A stretch of 64,000 nucleotides of DNA from Rhodosporidiobolus odoratus (Eukaryota; Basidiomycota; Microbotryomycetes; Sporidiobolales; Sporidiobolaceae), in contig JAOANU010000027.1 in assembly GCA_034387635.1 (NCBI GenBank), positions 112,153 to 176,152 of the forward strand, read 5' to 3'. The notes beneath the pieces were generated by a model. It was not told where the DNA came from. It searched no databases and saw only the letters and a program-made list of their open reading frames with translations. The translations under genes and the position numbers were made by a program. Below, piece by piece: positions 32,367 to 45,095 of this stretch (the first letter of the stretch is position 1; each line of letters begins with the position of its first letter).

Positions 32367-32917
32367 GAAGCGCCGGAGGGGGGCGAAGCGCGGTGAGGCG
32401 GAGCAAGATTGTCGAAGGAGGACTAGAGAGGGATCACCCAGGCGCATCGCCGCACGGCACGACTGGGCATTTACGATCGTCCCTCGACAACAGCGGCAGC
32501 GATGAGAGTGATCCGCATCCTCCTCACCAACCTTCGACCCGGCCATCCCAGCTGTATGATGGTCACGACATTGCGCGGCGGACGTCAGTGCGGTGTATGA
32601 GAACCTGATGCGCTTGCCGGCCGCAAGGAGGGGTTACTATCACAAATTGAGACGGGAGAAAGAGAGACGAGGAATAGAACGATTGTACTTGCATAGCTCT
32701 AACTGACGCGGTATGGGTTGACGCCAAGCCATTGTTATCACTCATCACTATTACTTCCGCGCTTGCGCTTGTCGCTCAGAAAGATGGAGAGCGAGAAACA
32801 GAAAACGACGATGCAAGGAGGACCAGACGACCGCGGCAAGAAAGACAGTACTACAAACTGCACAACTCGGAAAGGGCGAGGACGTGACAATCGACAAGGA
32901 AAACGGGTAGGTAAGGC

Positions 32918-35234
32918 TCAAGCCCAAGCGCCTCCGATAAGCCTCTGGGTAACGATCAAGTTCTGGTACTTGACCTCGGGATCGGGGTGGGTGGTCATGA
33001 GTTCCATAGCTCGTGCTTTGACTGACAACGAGTCCAGCGCTCTGCGACAGGGAAAGCACGAAGAATGAGCAACATCAACATGGCGAAGCTGATCCGTAGA
33101 AAGAGTAAAAGGATAGCAAGAGGAAAGACGAGTCAACACACTTCTTGCCCCCGTCGCACCACTTCAAGAACATTGCCAAATCGTTGGCCGCTACCGCCAA
33201 ACTAGTCGAGTCGTCAGATGTCTTGAGAATGTCGACGAGTCTCTTCAATGCGGTCTTGTCCTTCTCCAAGAGTTTGGGCGCGTTGATCTGCCAGAAGTCT
33301 TCGGATTTGTGCGGAGGCGTCCAGGAGAGCGGGTTGGTGAGGGTTGAGAGGTAGATGGCGAAGGTGCTACGGTAAGCAAAGCGGGGTGTCGGAAGTGAGG
33401 TGGCGATATATGCAGAAAGGTGGACCGTGAAAAGCCAACGGAAACAGGGGCAACGCCAGGCGAGGAAATCAGCAAGGGGTCAGCAGTAGCGCGGAGAGTA
33501 GAGGTGTGAGAGAAACAAGGCTCACCTCATCCCTTCTTCTCCGGCCTTGACTTCGCCCCTAACCCACTCCCAATCCTCTTTAGCCTCCTCATCCGCCCAA
33601 GCCCTCCCTTCCAGACTCTTCAGCCACTTCCCTGCATCGGCCGCTAGGAGAGCCGGGAGGTTGGCGGCGGGAGAAAGGGTGAGGAGGTTGCGGAAGGTGG
33701 AGAGGACGATGCGCAGAATTTTCTCTTTTTGCGCGCGTCGGGCGAGGAGGAGTAGGTTGGGGATGAGGGAGAGACGGCTGCAGAGAGGTGAGTATATGTC
33801 AGACTGCATGCTTCGTCAGGCGGAAGGAGGCGGGGTAGGTTGGCGGAACGTAGGGCAAGATGGAGGCAAAGAGTGGGAGAAGAGATGGGAAGCACCACCA
33901 AACGTACCTCTGGATACCGTCTGCCACCTCCTTCTCAAACGTCAAAAGCCACATACAGAATCCGAGCTGATACTGCATTTGGGGTGAAGGCGAGCTGGAC
34001 TGTAGAATCCGCAGCAACCTGGACAGAGAGAAGGTGCACAAGCGGCACCGATTCGGTTCGCGTTAACGTCATCTTTCCGCGGCACTCGTCTCCGTAGCCA
34101 CATACACTATGGATGGAAATAGGGATGAATAGGATGCGGAGGGAGAACGTACCCTTCGACAATCTTCGATTTCCCCGCTGCAGCTTCATCGTCAACCTCT
34201 GCTGCCCAAGCCGCTTTCCGTGCTTTCGAGACCCTCAGCACAGACTCGAGGCACTGAACCGCAACGTCTTGTGCATCGGGTTCATTCGGAGAATCTGGCG
34301 GATGACCACACTTTTGGTTAGTTCCGGAGCGTGAATAGGGAGAGAAGGTGAACAGTGGAAGGGAAGAAGGACTCACGGACGACTCCGTCGAGGAATCCAA
34401 GCAGCTTTCCGACAACATCATCTTGAGGTTCCGAGTCGACGGCGAGGAGGATTGAGGCGAGAACGGAGGATTTCGAGCGAACGAAAGAGTCGGGTGAGTC
34501 GAGCAGTCTGTGGTGCGCAAGGCAGAGTCCTGGTGAGCGGCGATTCCCAGCCCCAGCTGACTCGAGTGCCAGCAACGGTCGATGGCTGCGAGACAGCCTT
34601 AACGGGCATTGGCGAGGAAAGACAGACATACTTGAGTAAAGCAGGGTAGGGCGATTCTTGGAGGTCGAAGAAGAGGGGGATGCGGTCTTCTCGGTCTAGA
34701 GTAAGGCAGCTGTCAACTTCAGTCCGCTCTAACAGTTGTACGAGTAGGTGGTCCAAGACAGACTATGGAAAAGCCAACTCACTCGCAATGAACTCTCCCA
34801 CAAGCACTAGAATGAACTGAAGCGTATCGTTCCGGCTCAGCTTACTCAGTAGCATGACATATAGCGCGGCGTATGCTTCGCCCTCCTGCAGATGACACAG
34901 CGGGATGACCAAGAGGTCAGTCCGCTGGATGGGGAAAGGGAAAGTGGGGGAGCCAAGGTAGACTACGCACAGCATCCAGAATCGGTTCGGCCTTCTCACG
35001 GCTGCCTGCTACCCGTTGAATGAGCCTGACATCTTCGGCACTGAGTAGGCCTGCGCGTTGATACCCCTGTTAACGGCAAGACCCGATTGACGAACGAGCC
35101 GCGTGGGAAGAAAGGGGTAGGTCAGCAAGCGGGATGAGGAGAAGAGGGGAAGTAGAGCTTACATCCCAGGGGATTGCCTTTGATCTAATCTTGAGTGAGC
35201 GGTCCGAGAGATATGGTGAAGCGATGAGCGACAT
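32918..35234 (-). CDS. VMA13: V-type H+-ATPase subunit H (Vma13)
   Basis: At least nine small exons read from ATG 35234 (MSLIASPYLSDRSLKIRSKA; first exons 35234-35163, 35066-34971, 34885-34783). In order: GYQRAGLLSAEDVRLIQRVA; EGEAYAALYVMLLSKLSRND; NREDRIPLFFDLQESPYPAL; SPDSFVRSKSSVLASILL; SSPSPQMQYQLGFCMWLLTF; EKILRIVLSTFRNLLTLSP; ALKRLVDILKTSDDSTSLAV with ANDLAMFLKWCDGGKK; and the family-typical end ARAMELMTTHPDPEVKYQ. Subunit H is an ARM/HEAT-like V1 regulator that is required for activity and silences free V1. The terminal HPDPEVKYQNLIVTQRL block is close to the usual subunit H C-terminus. The gene is convergent with the membrane-protein gene at 29910. Confidence 0.9.
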
Positions 35235-36100
35235 GACGAGAAGAGGGGGAACGGGTGAGTCCCAAGTCGGCGATTTGAAGCTGCGAGCGTGGTTTATATG
35301 GTTGCTCGCTCCAGCTTTTTGCGTTCCTGTACGCAAATGAACCAGCAACTCGTAGGGAGAGGAGAGAACGAGCCGGATGATGATGAAACCGTCGGAGGAA
35401 ACAGCTTCGGCGTTGACCTCGACTAGGTATGACCTTGACTCGAATGCAAGCTGTACGCGCTGACATCCGTCGACTTTCTCTCTATTACCGTCAACCGCCA
35501 GCTGCTCGATCAGCAGCAGAGGACGGCTACTTCTCCTTCTCTGGCCTCGAAGCCATCTCGACCCTCAACTCGTCGGGGACTGCGCAGACGTCGCAGAACA
35601 GTCGGGCAGTGAGAGACAATCTTGCTGTCCGTACTTGAAAGCGCGGTGCCGATGCAGCATGTCCACGGAAATTGCGGCCTGTCCCATACGATCATGGCTT
35701 CGTCCAAGGCCGATGCCGGCATACGCGACGCTACAACGCCACCGTCAACCACAGGCTGGGATACCTCACCAGCCGTCAGGCCGAGCTAGATTGCGACATT
35801 CGCGCAAGTGGTTGGCACTGGTTGCCAGCGGTAATTTCTCCCCTCTCGCGAACAAGCTGGCTCAGTTTGCCCTGCCCTAGCACCGACGCGGGTTTTGCGC
35901 ACGGGTGTCCATGGATACGCCACCGCTTGCGAGCCCGCCGGGAATTTGCGGGCTGCTTGAGGTTGCCGGCCTCTAGCGATTTGTGATACGGTTCCCTTTC
36001 CTGTTTCAACTTGCACTCGACCACTGTACGAGACTCAGACAGGCCGCCAGCTAGTTTGAATGACATGCAGTGGGAGCGAAGCAGCTTCGCATGACGCACT
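35235..36100. other. Upstream of VMA13; small ORFs only
   Basis: A plus-strand 64-codon ORF (MQAVRADIRRLSLYYRQPPA, ATG 35444) starts ~210 bp from the VMA13 ATG and could be the first exon of a divergent gene, but no convincing continuation was found. The rest shows nothing. Confidence 0.3.
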
Positions 36101-38747
36101 TTGGCCTCTATCACCTATCGCTGTCGAGCTATTGCCGTTACTGCCGAGTTCTCTCCCGCTTGTTTTTCCTTTGCTCAGACTGCCAATAGGGAGGCATCTC
36201 ACCAACAACGTGTTGTCTTTCGCATAGCAGGACAGCGTGATCGCTGAGCAGCATGTCACTGTGAACCGCTCTAGCTCCCCTCCTGAGAAAGTCGTTTTCA
36301 ACGTGCTGCCACACATCTCTCTGGCTTTTCCACCACCTGTGGTTGAGACTCGAGCAGCTTCATCAGCACGGCTCTCCAATAGCCTATGCTATGCACAAGG
36401 CCCATCGAGGAGAAGAGACAGGACAAGGCCTCCGGCTGAAATCAGGATGATTCCAATTCCTCCGAGCAGTTTTGCATTCCTGCGGATTGCAGCAGACGGC
36501 GCTTGGGTCTTTTCAGATCTGCAGTCAGGCTCATTCAATACATACAAGGAGCGGACAGGGCACATTAGACTTAACGCAACTCGAGAACAGAATGTCACTT
36601 CGCGCTCGTGTTCTTTCTCTTTTCCACCTCTTCTCTTCTCACCTCTTTACCTCACACTCGCTTACTCCCTTACACTCGAGTTCACCCTCACCACACTCGC
36701 TGCACTATGCTTAGTCACTCATAACCCTCACTGTTGCCTTCGCCGCTTCAACCTCTTCCCTTCCTATCCCGTCTCTCCCTACATCTTCCATATACCGCAT
36801 CCACCAGCGCGACGGCTTGTTTCAAGGACGGAAGCTCAAGCGCGCTGACGGCACTCGCTGTCCTGGCTTGAACTGGTCTGGCAAGTTACCCCTCTTCTCA
36901 TGCCCTTGACACGTTCACAAGCTGATCAGACCCCGGTGCGACAGATCAAGCCTTTACTGTCGCCATCAACTGCCAAGATGACAGTGGCCGTCAGCCTTGT
37001 GGTGAAATGCTTGAGGTCACTATCGCTGCTGGCAAGTCAGCGCAAGCTCTCGTCATTGATCGTACGTTTCCTTCCCTTCTTCCTTTGTCGCATACCGCAC
37101 TGACAGTTGAACTATTCTTCACTCAGTCTCCTACAAAGACTTATACGGCATCAGTGTTGTCAGAATGTCGAGCCAAATGTGGTCTGAGGGTGTGTTGCTA
37201 TTTCTTCCCGAAGCTGAGGAACAAAGTCCGGGTCCTCTTGAGCAACCAGAGGGTTGGCCTTACTACTCCTGACAGGGTCGGCCGCAGGCACAAAGTCAAG
37301 TCTGCTTTGACTCCGTGTGGATCCCCATCGTTCCTGACCTCCTCTTCATGGGTGTTCCAGGGAACTTGTAATATGTGTTGAGGTCTGTTTCTCAGAAGTC
37401 AAGGATGAAAAGGGTTACTTCTGTGACAACTCATGCCCTGTTGCTCCCACACATTTAGGTCCTGATGTTATACTGTCTGAACTGGCTGGTCACGCCATCC
37501 CTCGGAACGAGTACCTAGGCAGGACAGCGGGTTTTGTCAAGTATCATTCCCTTCCCAGTAAATTACTTCCCAGACCCCTGAGCAAGTAAAACTTCCCACA
37601 AAAGCACCGTGAGACGCTCCGTGCTGTTGGCTGGGTGGAAAAAAGGTTTGGAATCTTCTACCCATTGCCAGACCTCCGACACATATTGTCTCCCCTTCCT
37701 CCTCTGTTCTAACGCCTCTCCTTGACCTACTCGGCAAAAGGCAATGACCAGCCTTTCCTCAATCTCTCTTCTCTATTGATCCCCATTCTTTCATTCCTTT
37801 TCTTGACTTTCTCCAATTTACGCACAGGCAGGGTCATTGTAAGGGCTCTCTCAGACACTCCTTTTACCATCTTGCTTTGCTCTGCCCTGGTGTAGGCCCT
37901 CCCACTCTGGTCAGAGACTCCAGAGATACCAAGAAAGTGAGTGTGCAGAAACACGCAAATACACCTGACAGTGAATGGGCAGAAGGCAGGGGCAGAGACT
38001 TCACAGTGTCAAGCTGGTGACAGGCAGGTCACATCAACACTGGTCTCAGGACAAAGCTCTGTAACAAAGGGATTGAAAGTCAAGGAGAGTGGAAGGTAAC
38101 CAGATTGTCATGGTTCACCTTGCTAGCTTGAACATAGAGAAGGTGAACGGCAGAAGAGTGTTTTAGCAGGCAGTACTACTTGGCACAAGGGTCTCTAGAT
38201 TTTCAAGAGAGAGGCAATAAACCTGGCAGGCACTCTGACTCAACAAATGTGTGAGGGAAAATACCAAGCCAGCCTCCAACTCAAGATTCCCAAGTCCTTC
38301 CTTCACTTAACATCTCTTCATTGCTACTTCCCAGCGTTATTCCCCTTAGAACATCCCTGATACCATAGCTTGGGAGTGTGAGGCAAGCAAACACCACGAG
38401 CGGCATGGGAGTGATACCTTACAAAGGAAAAATACCTTGAAGACAGAGGTGTACAAGCAACACACAGTGACTATGCCAAGCATCCCAGCTTGTTGCTTAT
38501 TGCTTGAACACACAGCATATTGGACACTGGTCGTCGCTTGAACAATGTGCGCGGTCAGTAAACAGGTCAGGTCCAGATTGAGAAGGCCAAACTTTATTAC
38601 AGGGATGTAGGAAGGGTGATGCTTGTGCTCCTAGGAAGATTTCTGTGACAGTTCCCTTGCTCTGTGCTTGGACTAGTAAGGGCGGGCAATGAAGCAGCTT
38701 CACAGACTGGATGAGCCTGCCAAACCCTCTGAATCAGCAGATCAGTG

Positions 38748-38766
38748 CCCCCCCCCCCCCCCCCCC
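38748..38766. repeat. Poly-C tract, 19 bp
   Basis: Nineteen consecutive C residues; the length may reflect sequencing uncertainty. Confidence 0.9.
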
Positions 38767-39401
38767 TGCATACCTCATTGACTGCCAAACTCCAAGATGT
38801 TGCAGGACTAACCGGGGTAGCCAGATCTGCACGGTGTGTACTTTGCCGCCTCTGACTAGGCCTGTCTGGCAAATCCTGCGAATACTGTGTGGCAATTGTA
38901 AGGCGGATATTCTACCTTATGCGTATCAAGCATTGATGCAAGCTTTGCCTTTAGCAACTACCACCCAGGCCACATCTCTGCAATGACAGGGATAATGTTG
39001 ACGAGCGGCAGTGCAAACTTCAATAATCACCTTCCTGAAGCTGAAAGATTGATCTGCACATCAGTATGTGTTTCTGTCTCGGCCGGCGGCCAGGTCCCCA
39101 TCTCCTGGTCCTTGGTTTAGAACGCCAAGACTTTCTTCCTAAAATAGCCTCCGGTTTCCAGTTTCTTCCTTCCACTGCCAGTCTCTTCTTCCGCAGTGTA
39201 CCAAGTACCACTTACTTTGCTCTATGAGCGTGTGGCTTTCTACTTGCCCATAAACAAGGACCTTCATTCCTCCCTCTCGTCCTTACAGTCTCTCCCTTCA
39301 TCCCGTCTCTGGTCTCCTTTCCCCCATATGTGTCATCCTTAGTTTTCATCTTATATGCCCTAACATTCGCCCTCTGATTTGGTGTCACAGGTTGTTTCCT
39401 T

Positions 39402-39418
39402 CCCCCCCCCCCCCCCCC
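39402..39418. repeat. Poly-C tract, 17 bp
   Basis: Seventeen consecutive C residues, about 650 bp from the first tract and upstream of the hAT MITE. Confidence 0.9.
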
Positions 39419-39682
39419 TTTCCTGACCATCTTCAGTTGAACATTGCGTTGTTTTTTTAGTTGTCTTTCGTCTTTCTTCCGTAGTTGTCCCTTCTCATTA
39501 TCCCCACCTTCAGCCGTTGCTCTCAAGGAGTGACCAAAAGAGCGCAATGCGACTATCTGGCATCTACATATGCGCGGTATGGTATAAACAATCAAGTTCA
39601 GCGAGAAGATAAGGGTGAGTGGGAAGAAGGCTTGATATTGTCACACTTGCGGGAAGTATCAGCTTGATTCCTTAGCATACAC

Positions 39683-40429
39683 TAGAGAATGCCTTCCCGT
39701 GCCCGTGGGTCCCGTTGAACGGTGACACCGGGGCAGAAGCCCTCGTTTCGGCCAAGGGGATCTCAATGGGGACCGGGACTCCGTCATCCCGTTGAAACGG
39801 GCACCGGGACTCCGTCATCCCGTTGAAACGGGGAAAACGGCGTCAAGACGGGCGACACGGGAGAAAAAGGTGAAACACAGGATGATGCCCCACCTGGTCC
39901 ATACCTCCAGACCAGACAAACAGGAAGCAAAGAAACGCTTGCGAGATGCAGTAGAGGCCTTTTAGATTGACTGAGAATCACAGGAGCCAGGAGTACAATG
40001 GAGAGACCTCCTCTCCCATTCTGCAGACCTTTTGGCATGCCAAAGGCATGTGGGTTTTGCAGATGCCTCATTCTACTGAAGACGCTGTGGTATACAGCGT
40101 CCAATCAGTAGAACACCTGCACAGGCAGTGTGTACGGCTTTCTCTCGATTGAGAAGGTCAACTAATTACCGGCTTGCTTTTGGCTTGCAAGCGGGCTCTG
40201 GTAAACCCCAAGCTGAGTAGCAGGCTCCAATCGTATTCGATAAGACATGTCAATTTCTGAAAACGTGCTGAACACCTCTCTCGACCTCAGGTGTTCAACG
40301 GGTATTTCCGATTTTGCAGCAATTCTCTACGGGGTAGGCCGACGGGTCCGGGCCCCAGTGAGCCCGTTCAGCCGGGTCAACGGGTCCCCGTCCCCGTCTG
40401 GGCCCTGTTGACCGGGAAAGCATTCTCTA
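39683..40429. mobile_element. hAT-type MITE (non-autonomous), 747 bp
   Basis: The left end is TAGAGAATGCCTTCCCG. The right end read on the minus strand is TAGAGAATGCTTTCCCG, with one mismatch in 17. The flanks are GCATACAC (39675-39682) and TCATACAC (40430-40437), an 8-bp direct repeat with one difference, which is the hAT signature. Both subterminal regions are dense in CCCGTTGAACGG/CGGG-type motifs, again usual for hAT ends. No transposase ORF fits inside. Confidence 0.8.
39772..39833. repeat. 31-bp tandem duplication inside the MITE
   Basis: A unit beginning accgggactccgtcatcccg occurs at 39772-39802 and 39803-39833, differing only at the last base. Confidence 0.85.
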
Positions 40430-40437
40430 TCATACAC

Positions 40438-42354
40438 GGCAAGATACGCCACGGGGACGGTCTTGGCAACGGAACAGAGGTTGCAAGTGGTAGACGGAGG
40501 AATTGCAAGCAAAGATGACCTTCTCAACTTGGTTTTTGAGCTCTATTCCGCCTCCCTTGCCCGCCTCTGTATGGTTCTGCAGGTGCCAGTAGTCAGTAGA
40601 CAAATAAGTCTTACTCCTCTGAGCATGTACGCCGATATGGCTGTTATCCATTGTAGCTATGCTTTATCTCTTCCTTGCTCTCCCTCTCGTTGCAAGGGCT
40701 TTGCGGAGGGAAAAACCCAAAAGCAGAGCATACAGCCTCCAAAATTCCTTACAGCACCTCAGCCAGTTCCTTACAACGCACCTTGCTGAGCCGACGCGGC
40801 GGTGAATCGGAAGGAGGAGGAGTATCCCACTGACTGTTCTGGCCGCGTGCATGACAATGACTCTAAAGATACTCTGCGGTGGGTGCATCCCGCCGTATGT
40901 ATCCCTGAATGACTTCACTTCTACACGATCTGCAAGGTGGACAATCCAAGCAAGTGCCAGGACAGCCTGTGGCTCAACAAACAGTTCAGTAACCTTGCAG
41001 GCTATATACCCACCTCTGAGAGTACGTACCAGATTGCGAGCAGGGCTCTGGCCATCGCGTTGGAATTGTCCGTTGTTGTATATGAGGCGAGGCTGTAGGA
41101 GAATATTATGGTAAACTGCTGTTCGAGGCTCCATACGGCCTATGCAAAGTCGTCTACGCACTAGATCACATACTCGCAAATACTTATACTCGTCCACCTG
41201 ACACCCCTGACGTCAGATGTTTGATGTCGGCGATCAAGTTTTGCTGATCACCGGCAAAAACTGCTCGAATTCGCACTCCGTCACCAGATTACACATAGTG
41301 TGCTTTCCCACTGACTCCATCCACTCGTGCGGCCTCATTCCGGGAATCCTCCACCAGCCCGCAGCGAGTGAGTCCAACGTCGTCGCCCGCGCGTTGCCAA
41401 GCAAGCCAATCCACTTTCGCTTCGAGGGTCGTAGGTGGCATGGACAAATGTTAAGAAGGCAATGCAAGGCAATGAAGCAGAAGGGTAACATGAGAGCCTC
41501 AGAAGTTGCAACGACTGACGACGACTCTGCGGACTCGCCGCAGACCTCTCGTGTTCAGCTCCTTTCTATCCTCTCTGTGTCCTGCGGCGCACGGCTTGAC
41601 TGCGACGCGAAACAATACTGTGCATGTATCGGAACAGTTGCGAGTAAGCCGAATGACGATGCTTGCGAGCGAGAGAGTGCAGTAAGAAACCTTCTCTTCC
41701 CATCGTCGAGAACCCTGTGCGCCGAGCCCATCAGTCCCGCCGTACACCAGAAAGTGATGCAGGGCAGACGTGCTCGTAGGAAGCTAACCTGCCCCGCCAC
41801 AAATGGGTGCCCCTACGAGAGAATTGGGCGCGACCTTCTTAAATGCCAGCAGCCGACGGTCAGACTACAGGCGCTTCATCTCATCGTTGACGGCTCGAGG
41901 TGCCCTGCTCCGCCTTGGCAAACTTCGTATGACATGCGCCGCTGTCCGCAGCGTAGAGAACGGATGCTGGAGGCTGAGTATCGCGACGAGACGAGACTTA
42001 GTTGCGAAAGAGGGTACGAGTGTCTGCAGATTAGGCTGAATGAACGGCCACTAGGCGAGGAAAGGACGAAGGAAAGCGCGAATGTGAACGAAGCTGAAGA
42101 CGAGAGAGTGCGATGCGAGGGGAACGACGAGGACAGCATAGATGTACATAGTGGAGAGGAAGAGAGGTATCGAAGAACGAGGATGGCCGTGCGAGTACTG
42201 ATTTGCAAGTGCGAGTGGATGTGCAAGTAGATCTGCGGGTAGGTAGATGGCTGAGAAAGTATAGGTGCGGAGAAGTCGGTCTCAATGTATGGAGGCAGAC
42301 TGTTGTCGACGGGGAAAATCAGAAAGACGGGAAGAGGTATCCATCTGCGGTGAA
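40438..42354. other. Unassigned interval with two long but unconvincing ORFs
   Basis: A 337-codon plus ORF (41217-42230, MFDVGDQVLLITGKNCSNSH) and a 177-codon minus ORF (41197-40664) are the only long frames. Both are Arg/Cys/Ser-rich without recognisable domains and lack clear splice partners. The plus ORF ends about 125 bp short of the PKA stop on the other strand, so part of this interval is probably PKA 3' UTR read antisense. Confidence 0.3.
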
Positions 42355-45095
42355 TTAAGAACCGGTCATCAGCTCAGCCGCACGATCCTGGTCAAGCGTC
42401 GGTCCGGAGAAGCGACGAAACGCTGACGTACAAGCATCCTCCCCCCGTTCGGCCTCGAACCCATACTTCCTTTGGCTCAACGCCCGCAGTACTCCCGGCA
42501 TAGTCTCAATGCTAGTCTGTGGGAAGCGCTCGAAGTTGGAGCAATCGCCGGGGACGGACGTAAGGGGGATGATGGGAGCCTGCATACAAAAAAGTGGCGG
42601 GAGAATGTCAGCTCGGAGCAATGATGCAGGGCCGACGGAGCGAAGCGCATCGGGAAAGAGTATCAGCGTGTCAAGGCAGAGGGAGAGACCCACCCTGATC
42701 TCTTTTCGTTCAACGGCCTCCCAATCCACCCCTTCGAACCATGGGTGACTTTTGACATCCTGCGCGCCCCCTTTCAAGTTGCCGAGCTATGCAGTTTCGC
42801 AGCTGAACGTTAGCGCCCGACGTGCGCACCGCCGCTACTGAGTGGGAGAAGCAGGACAGAATTAGCAGGAATAGCACGCACCCTCTTACTCAAGTCGGCT
42901 GTCAACAGTCTTCTGATGAGATCCCTCGCCAGTGGATCAATATGTGCCGGCATTCCAAACCGCCCTTGCAGGATCTTCTCGTAGATCTCGAGTGGGTTGT
43001 CGGCGAAGAAGGGAGGGTAACCAGCAAGGAGCTCGAAAAGGAGGACACCGAGAGCCCACCAGTCGCAGGCGGACCCATGGCCGGTTGCGGTAATCTGTAA
43101 GGACATGCCAACAGCGGGAAGTGCGCAAGAGTCAGCTTGGCCGGAGGAGGTAGATCGTTCTGGCAGACGATCGGAAGACGACGCACAATCTCCGGCGCAA
43201 GGTATTCCGGCGTACCGCATAGCGTGAATGTCCGCTCTGGGACGTACTTGGCCTGCTTACAAGCACGAACACAAGCGGTGGGGAGTGAGGTGGAGGAAGA
43301 AAGGTTAGCTCAGCTCAAGTTGGCCATCACCGCTCGCGTCTGTCCGCCCAATACAGCTAAAGAGGTTATAGGAGAGCCACGCACAAAACCGAAGTCTGTC
43401 ATCTTCAGGTGTCCCGTCGCATCGATCAATAGATTCTCGGGCTTGAGGTCGCGGTAAAGAATGTCCTGCTTGTGAAGATTGTCGAGAGCGAGGACGAGAT
43501 TGGCCCCGTAGAACCGTGCGACGTCCGCCGAGAACCGACCTGCACGACGAAGGTGGGAAAACAGCTCGCCGCCTTGAACGTATTCGAGGAGGAGGTACAG
43601 GTTGGCTTCGTCTTGAAAGGTGCAGAAGCTGTCGGCACGAACACGTGCAAGAGGAATGGCGAAGGCAAATATTTCAGCTTGTTCGATGACTGTCTCTCAT
43701 CGGCGCCGATGCCCTGTGAGATCGGCGAGACGCGCAGGCACAAAAGGCGAAAAGACAGCGGCCGTACAGATTGACCACAAATGGATGCCTGACCCAAGCC
43801 AGCGTCGCCCGTTCGCTGTTGACATGCTCCACCTGTCTCAACCGTACGATGGTGTTCTTTTCGAGAACCTTCATGGCAAAGTAGTGAGGCTGAGTTTGGG
43901 TTGGGCGTTTCTGAGGGTCGGGACGGAGGCGACAAAGGAGAACTCGACCGAATGTGCCGGTTCTGATTGGCGAGGGCATCGTAGCCAGGTGCGAGTCATG
44001 AAGTGGACCGGGTCGAGGTGGCGGAATAATGCGGGACCCACGAGCAAAGGACAGCGAAGCGAAGGGAAAAGGGTTAGTCTCGTCGCCGGTGTCTCTGGAG
44101 CGCGGGGGCCGACCAGGGATGTGATCAGACGTACCCAAGGGTCTCTAGCATGTCAAAATCCCCCAAACTCAAGCCGAGCTCTTCCCCCTTTCGACTCACT
44201 TCTGGAGGTCTAGTTGTACTCCCCGCTCGCCTGTGGCCTGACACCCGGGGTACATCGGGAGACTGCGGCGCTGTTAATCCTTTGCCCTTTATGTCCTGCT
44301 TGAGGTCGTGCTCGAGCCCGGCCAGGTCGCCCAGTCCAAGCCCATTTCCTCCGGTAGCGTAATATTGTCCGGCGGAAGGCGTGGGTGACGAGGGGGAAAG
44401 GTAGACCTGGGGTGCATCGGAGGGAGAAGGGCTGCCAAAGGTGGTCTGAGGCGTACTGAGTGCGAGGGAAGCGAGAGTGTCGTGAGATGAAGACAGAGCG
44501 GGAGTGCCGAATGCTGAAGTGGGGGAAAGCGGCGAGTCGTGGTGAGCTTTAGGAGGGTACTGCTAGGTGTACATGCGATCAGCACAAGCCCTGCACAACG
44601 CCCTCATAATCCGCTGAGAGATGTAATGATACCGCCTCCCCACTTTGACCTCGATTGAAGTTGACAAGAGACGAGAGAGAGAGAGAGAACCGCGAGACTC
44701 ACATCAGCTGATCCATATCCACCCATGCCTGACAAGCCTACCAACGGTGGACTCCCCATTCCACTTGTTCCAGTTCGTTGTCCTACTCCGCCCGATCCCC
44801 CGCTCGCTCCTCCAAACTCCGCCGGGTACGCTGCTTGACTGAGCGTTTCAAAGTCGCTGTCCATCTCGGTAGAATACAGCGGCGCCAGTGGCGTCAACGG
44901 GAAGCGCGGTAAGGGAAAGTCGTGTTGAACCGCGAAGGATTCGGGAAGAGGAGGAAGTGAAAGTAGTGGAAGCAGACAAGGCTTCTGATTACCCGAGTGC
45001 TCAGTCTGAACTGTGTGAATCCTCACTCGAGAGCTGCGTGGTTCCTGATCAGTCGGCAGAGTGAACGGAGAAGATCGCTCCCGCTTCCGCGACAT
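42355..45095 (-). CDS. cAMP-dependent protein kinase catalytic subunit (AGC/PKA)
   Basis: A multi-exon kinase with all catalytic motifs: glycine loop [28 protein letters not shown], catalytic loop [17 protein letters not shown] joined to [40 protein letters not shown], and [17 protein letters not shown], which is typical of PKA. The AGC tail includes [40 protein letters not shown]. The activation-loop Thr ([10 protein letters not shown]) is the usual PKA phosphosite. The N-terminal extension is long, Ser/Pro/Gly-rich and intron-interrupted. ATG 45095 (MSRKRERSS) is the likely start, with [18 protein letters not shown] as an alternative. The C-terminus ends RAAELMTGS rather than the FxxF common in animal PKA. 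Confidence 0.92.

Larger units (their letters stand above)
36101..39682. other. Gene desert, CpG-depleted
   Basis: No supportable coding region. CpG is rare: counting 38041-38460 gives about four in 420 bp, against roughly eight per 60 bp in some exons such as those near 12121. TG, CA and aag/ctt patterns are frequent. This looks like old repeat DNA altered by methylation-linked or RIP-like mutation. It contains two long C tracts. Confidence 0.55.

Noticed and set aside
32202..32546. Minus-strand 114-codon ORF across the end of the membrane-protein gene
   Set aside because: Antisense shadow of the charged KE/KR-rich tail.
35370..35440. Possible box C/D snoRNA near VMA13 (gatgatgaa motif)
   Set aside because: No properly spaced D box or terminal stem was found.
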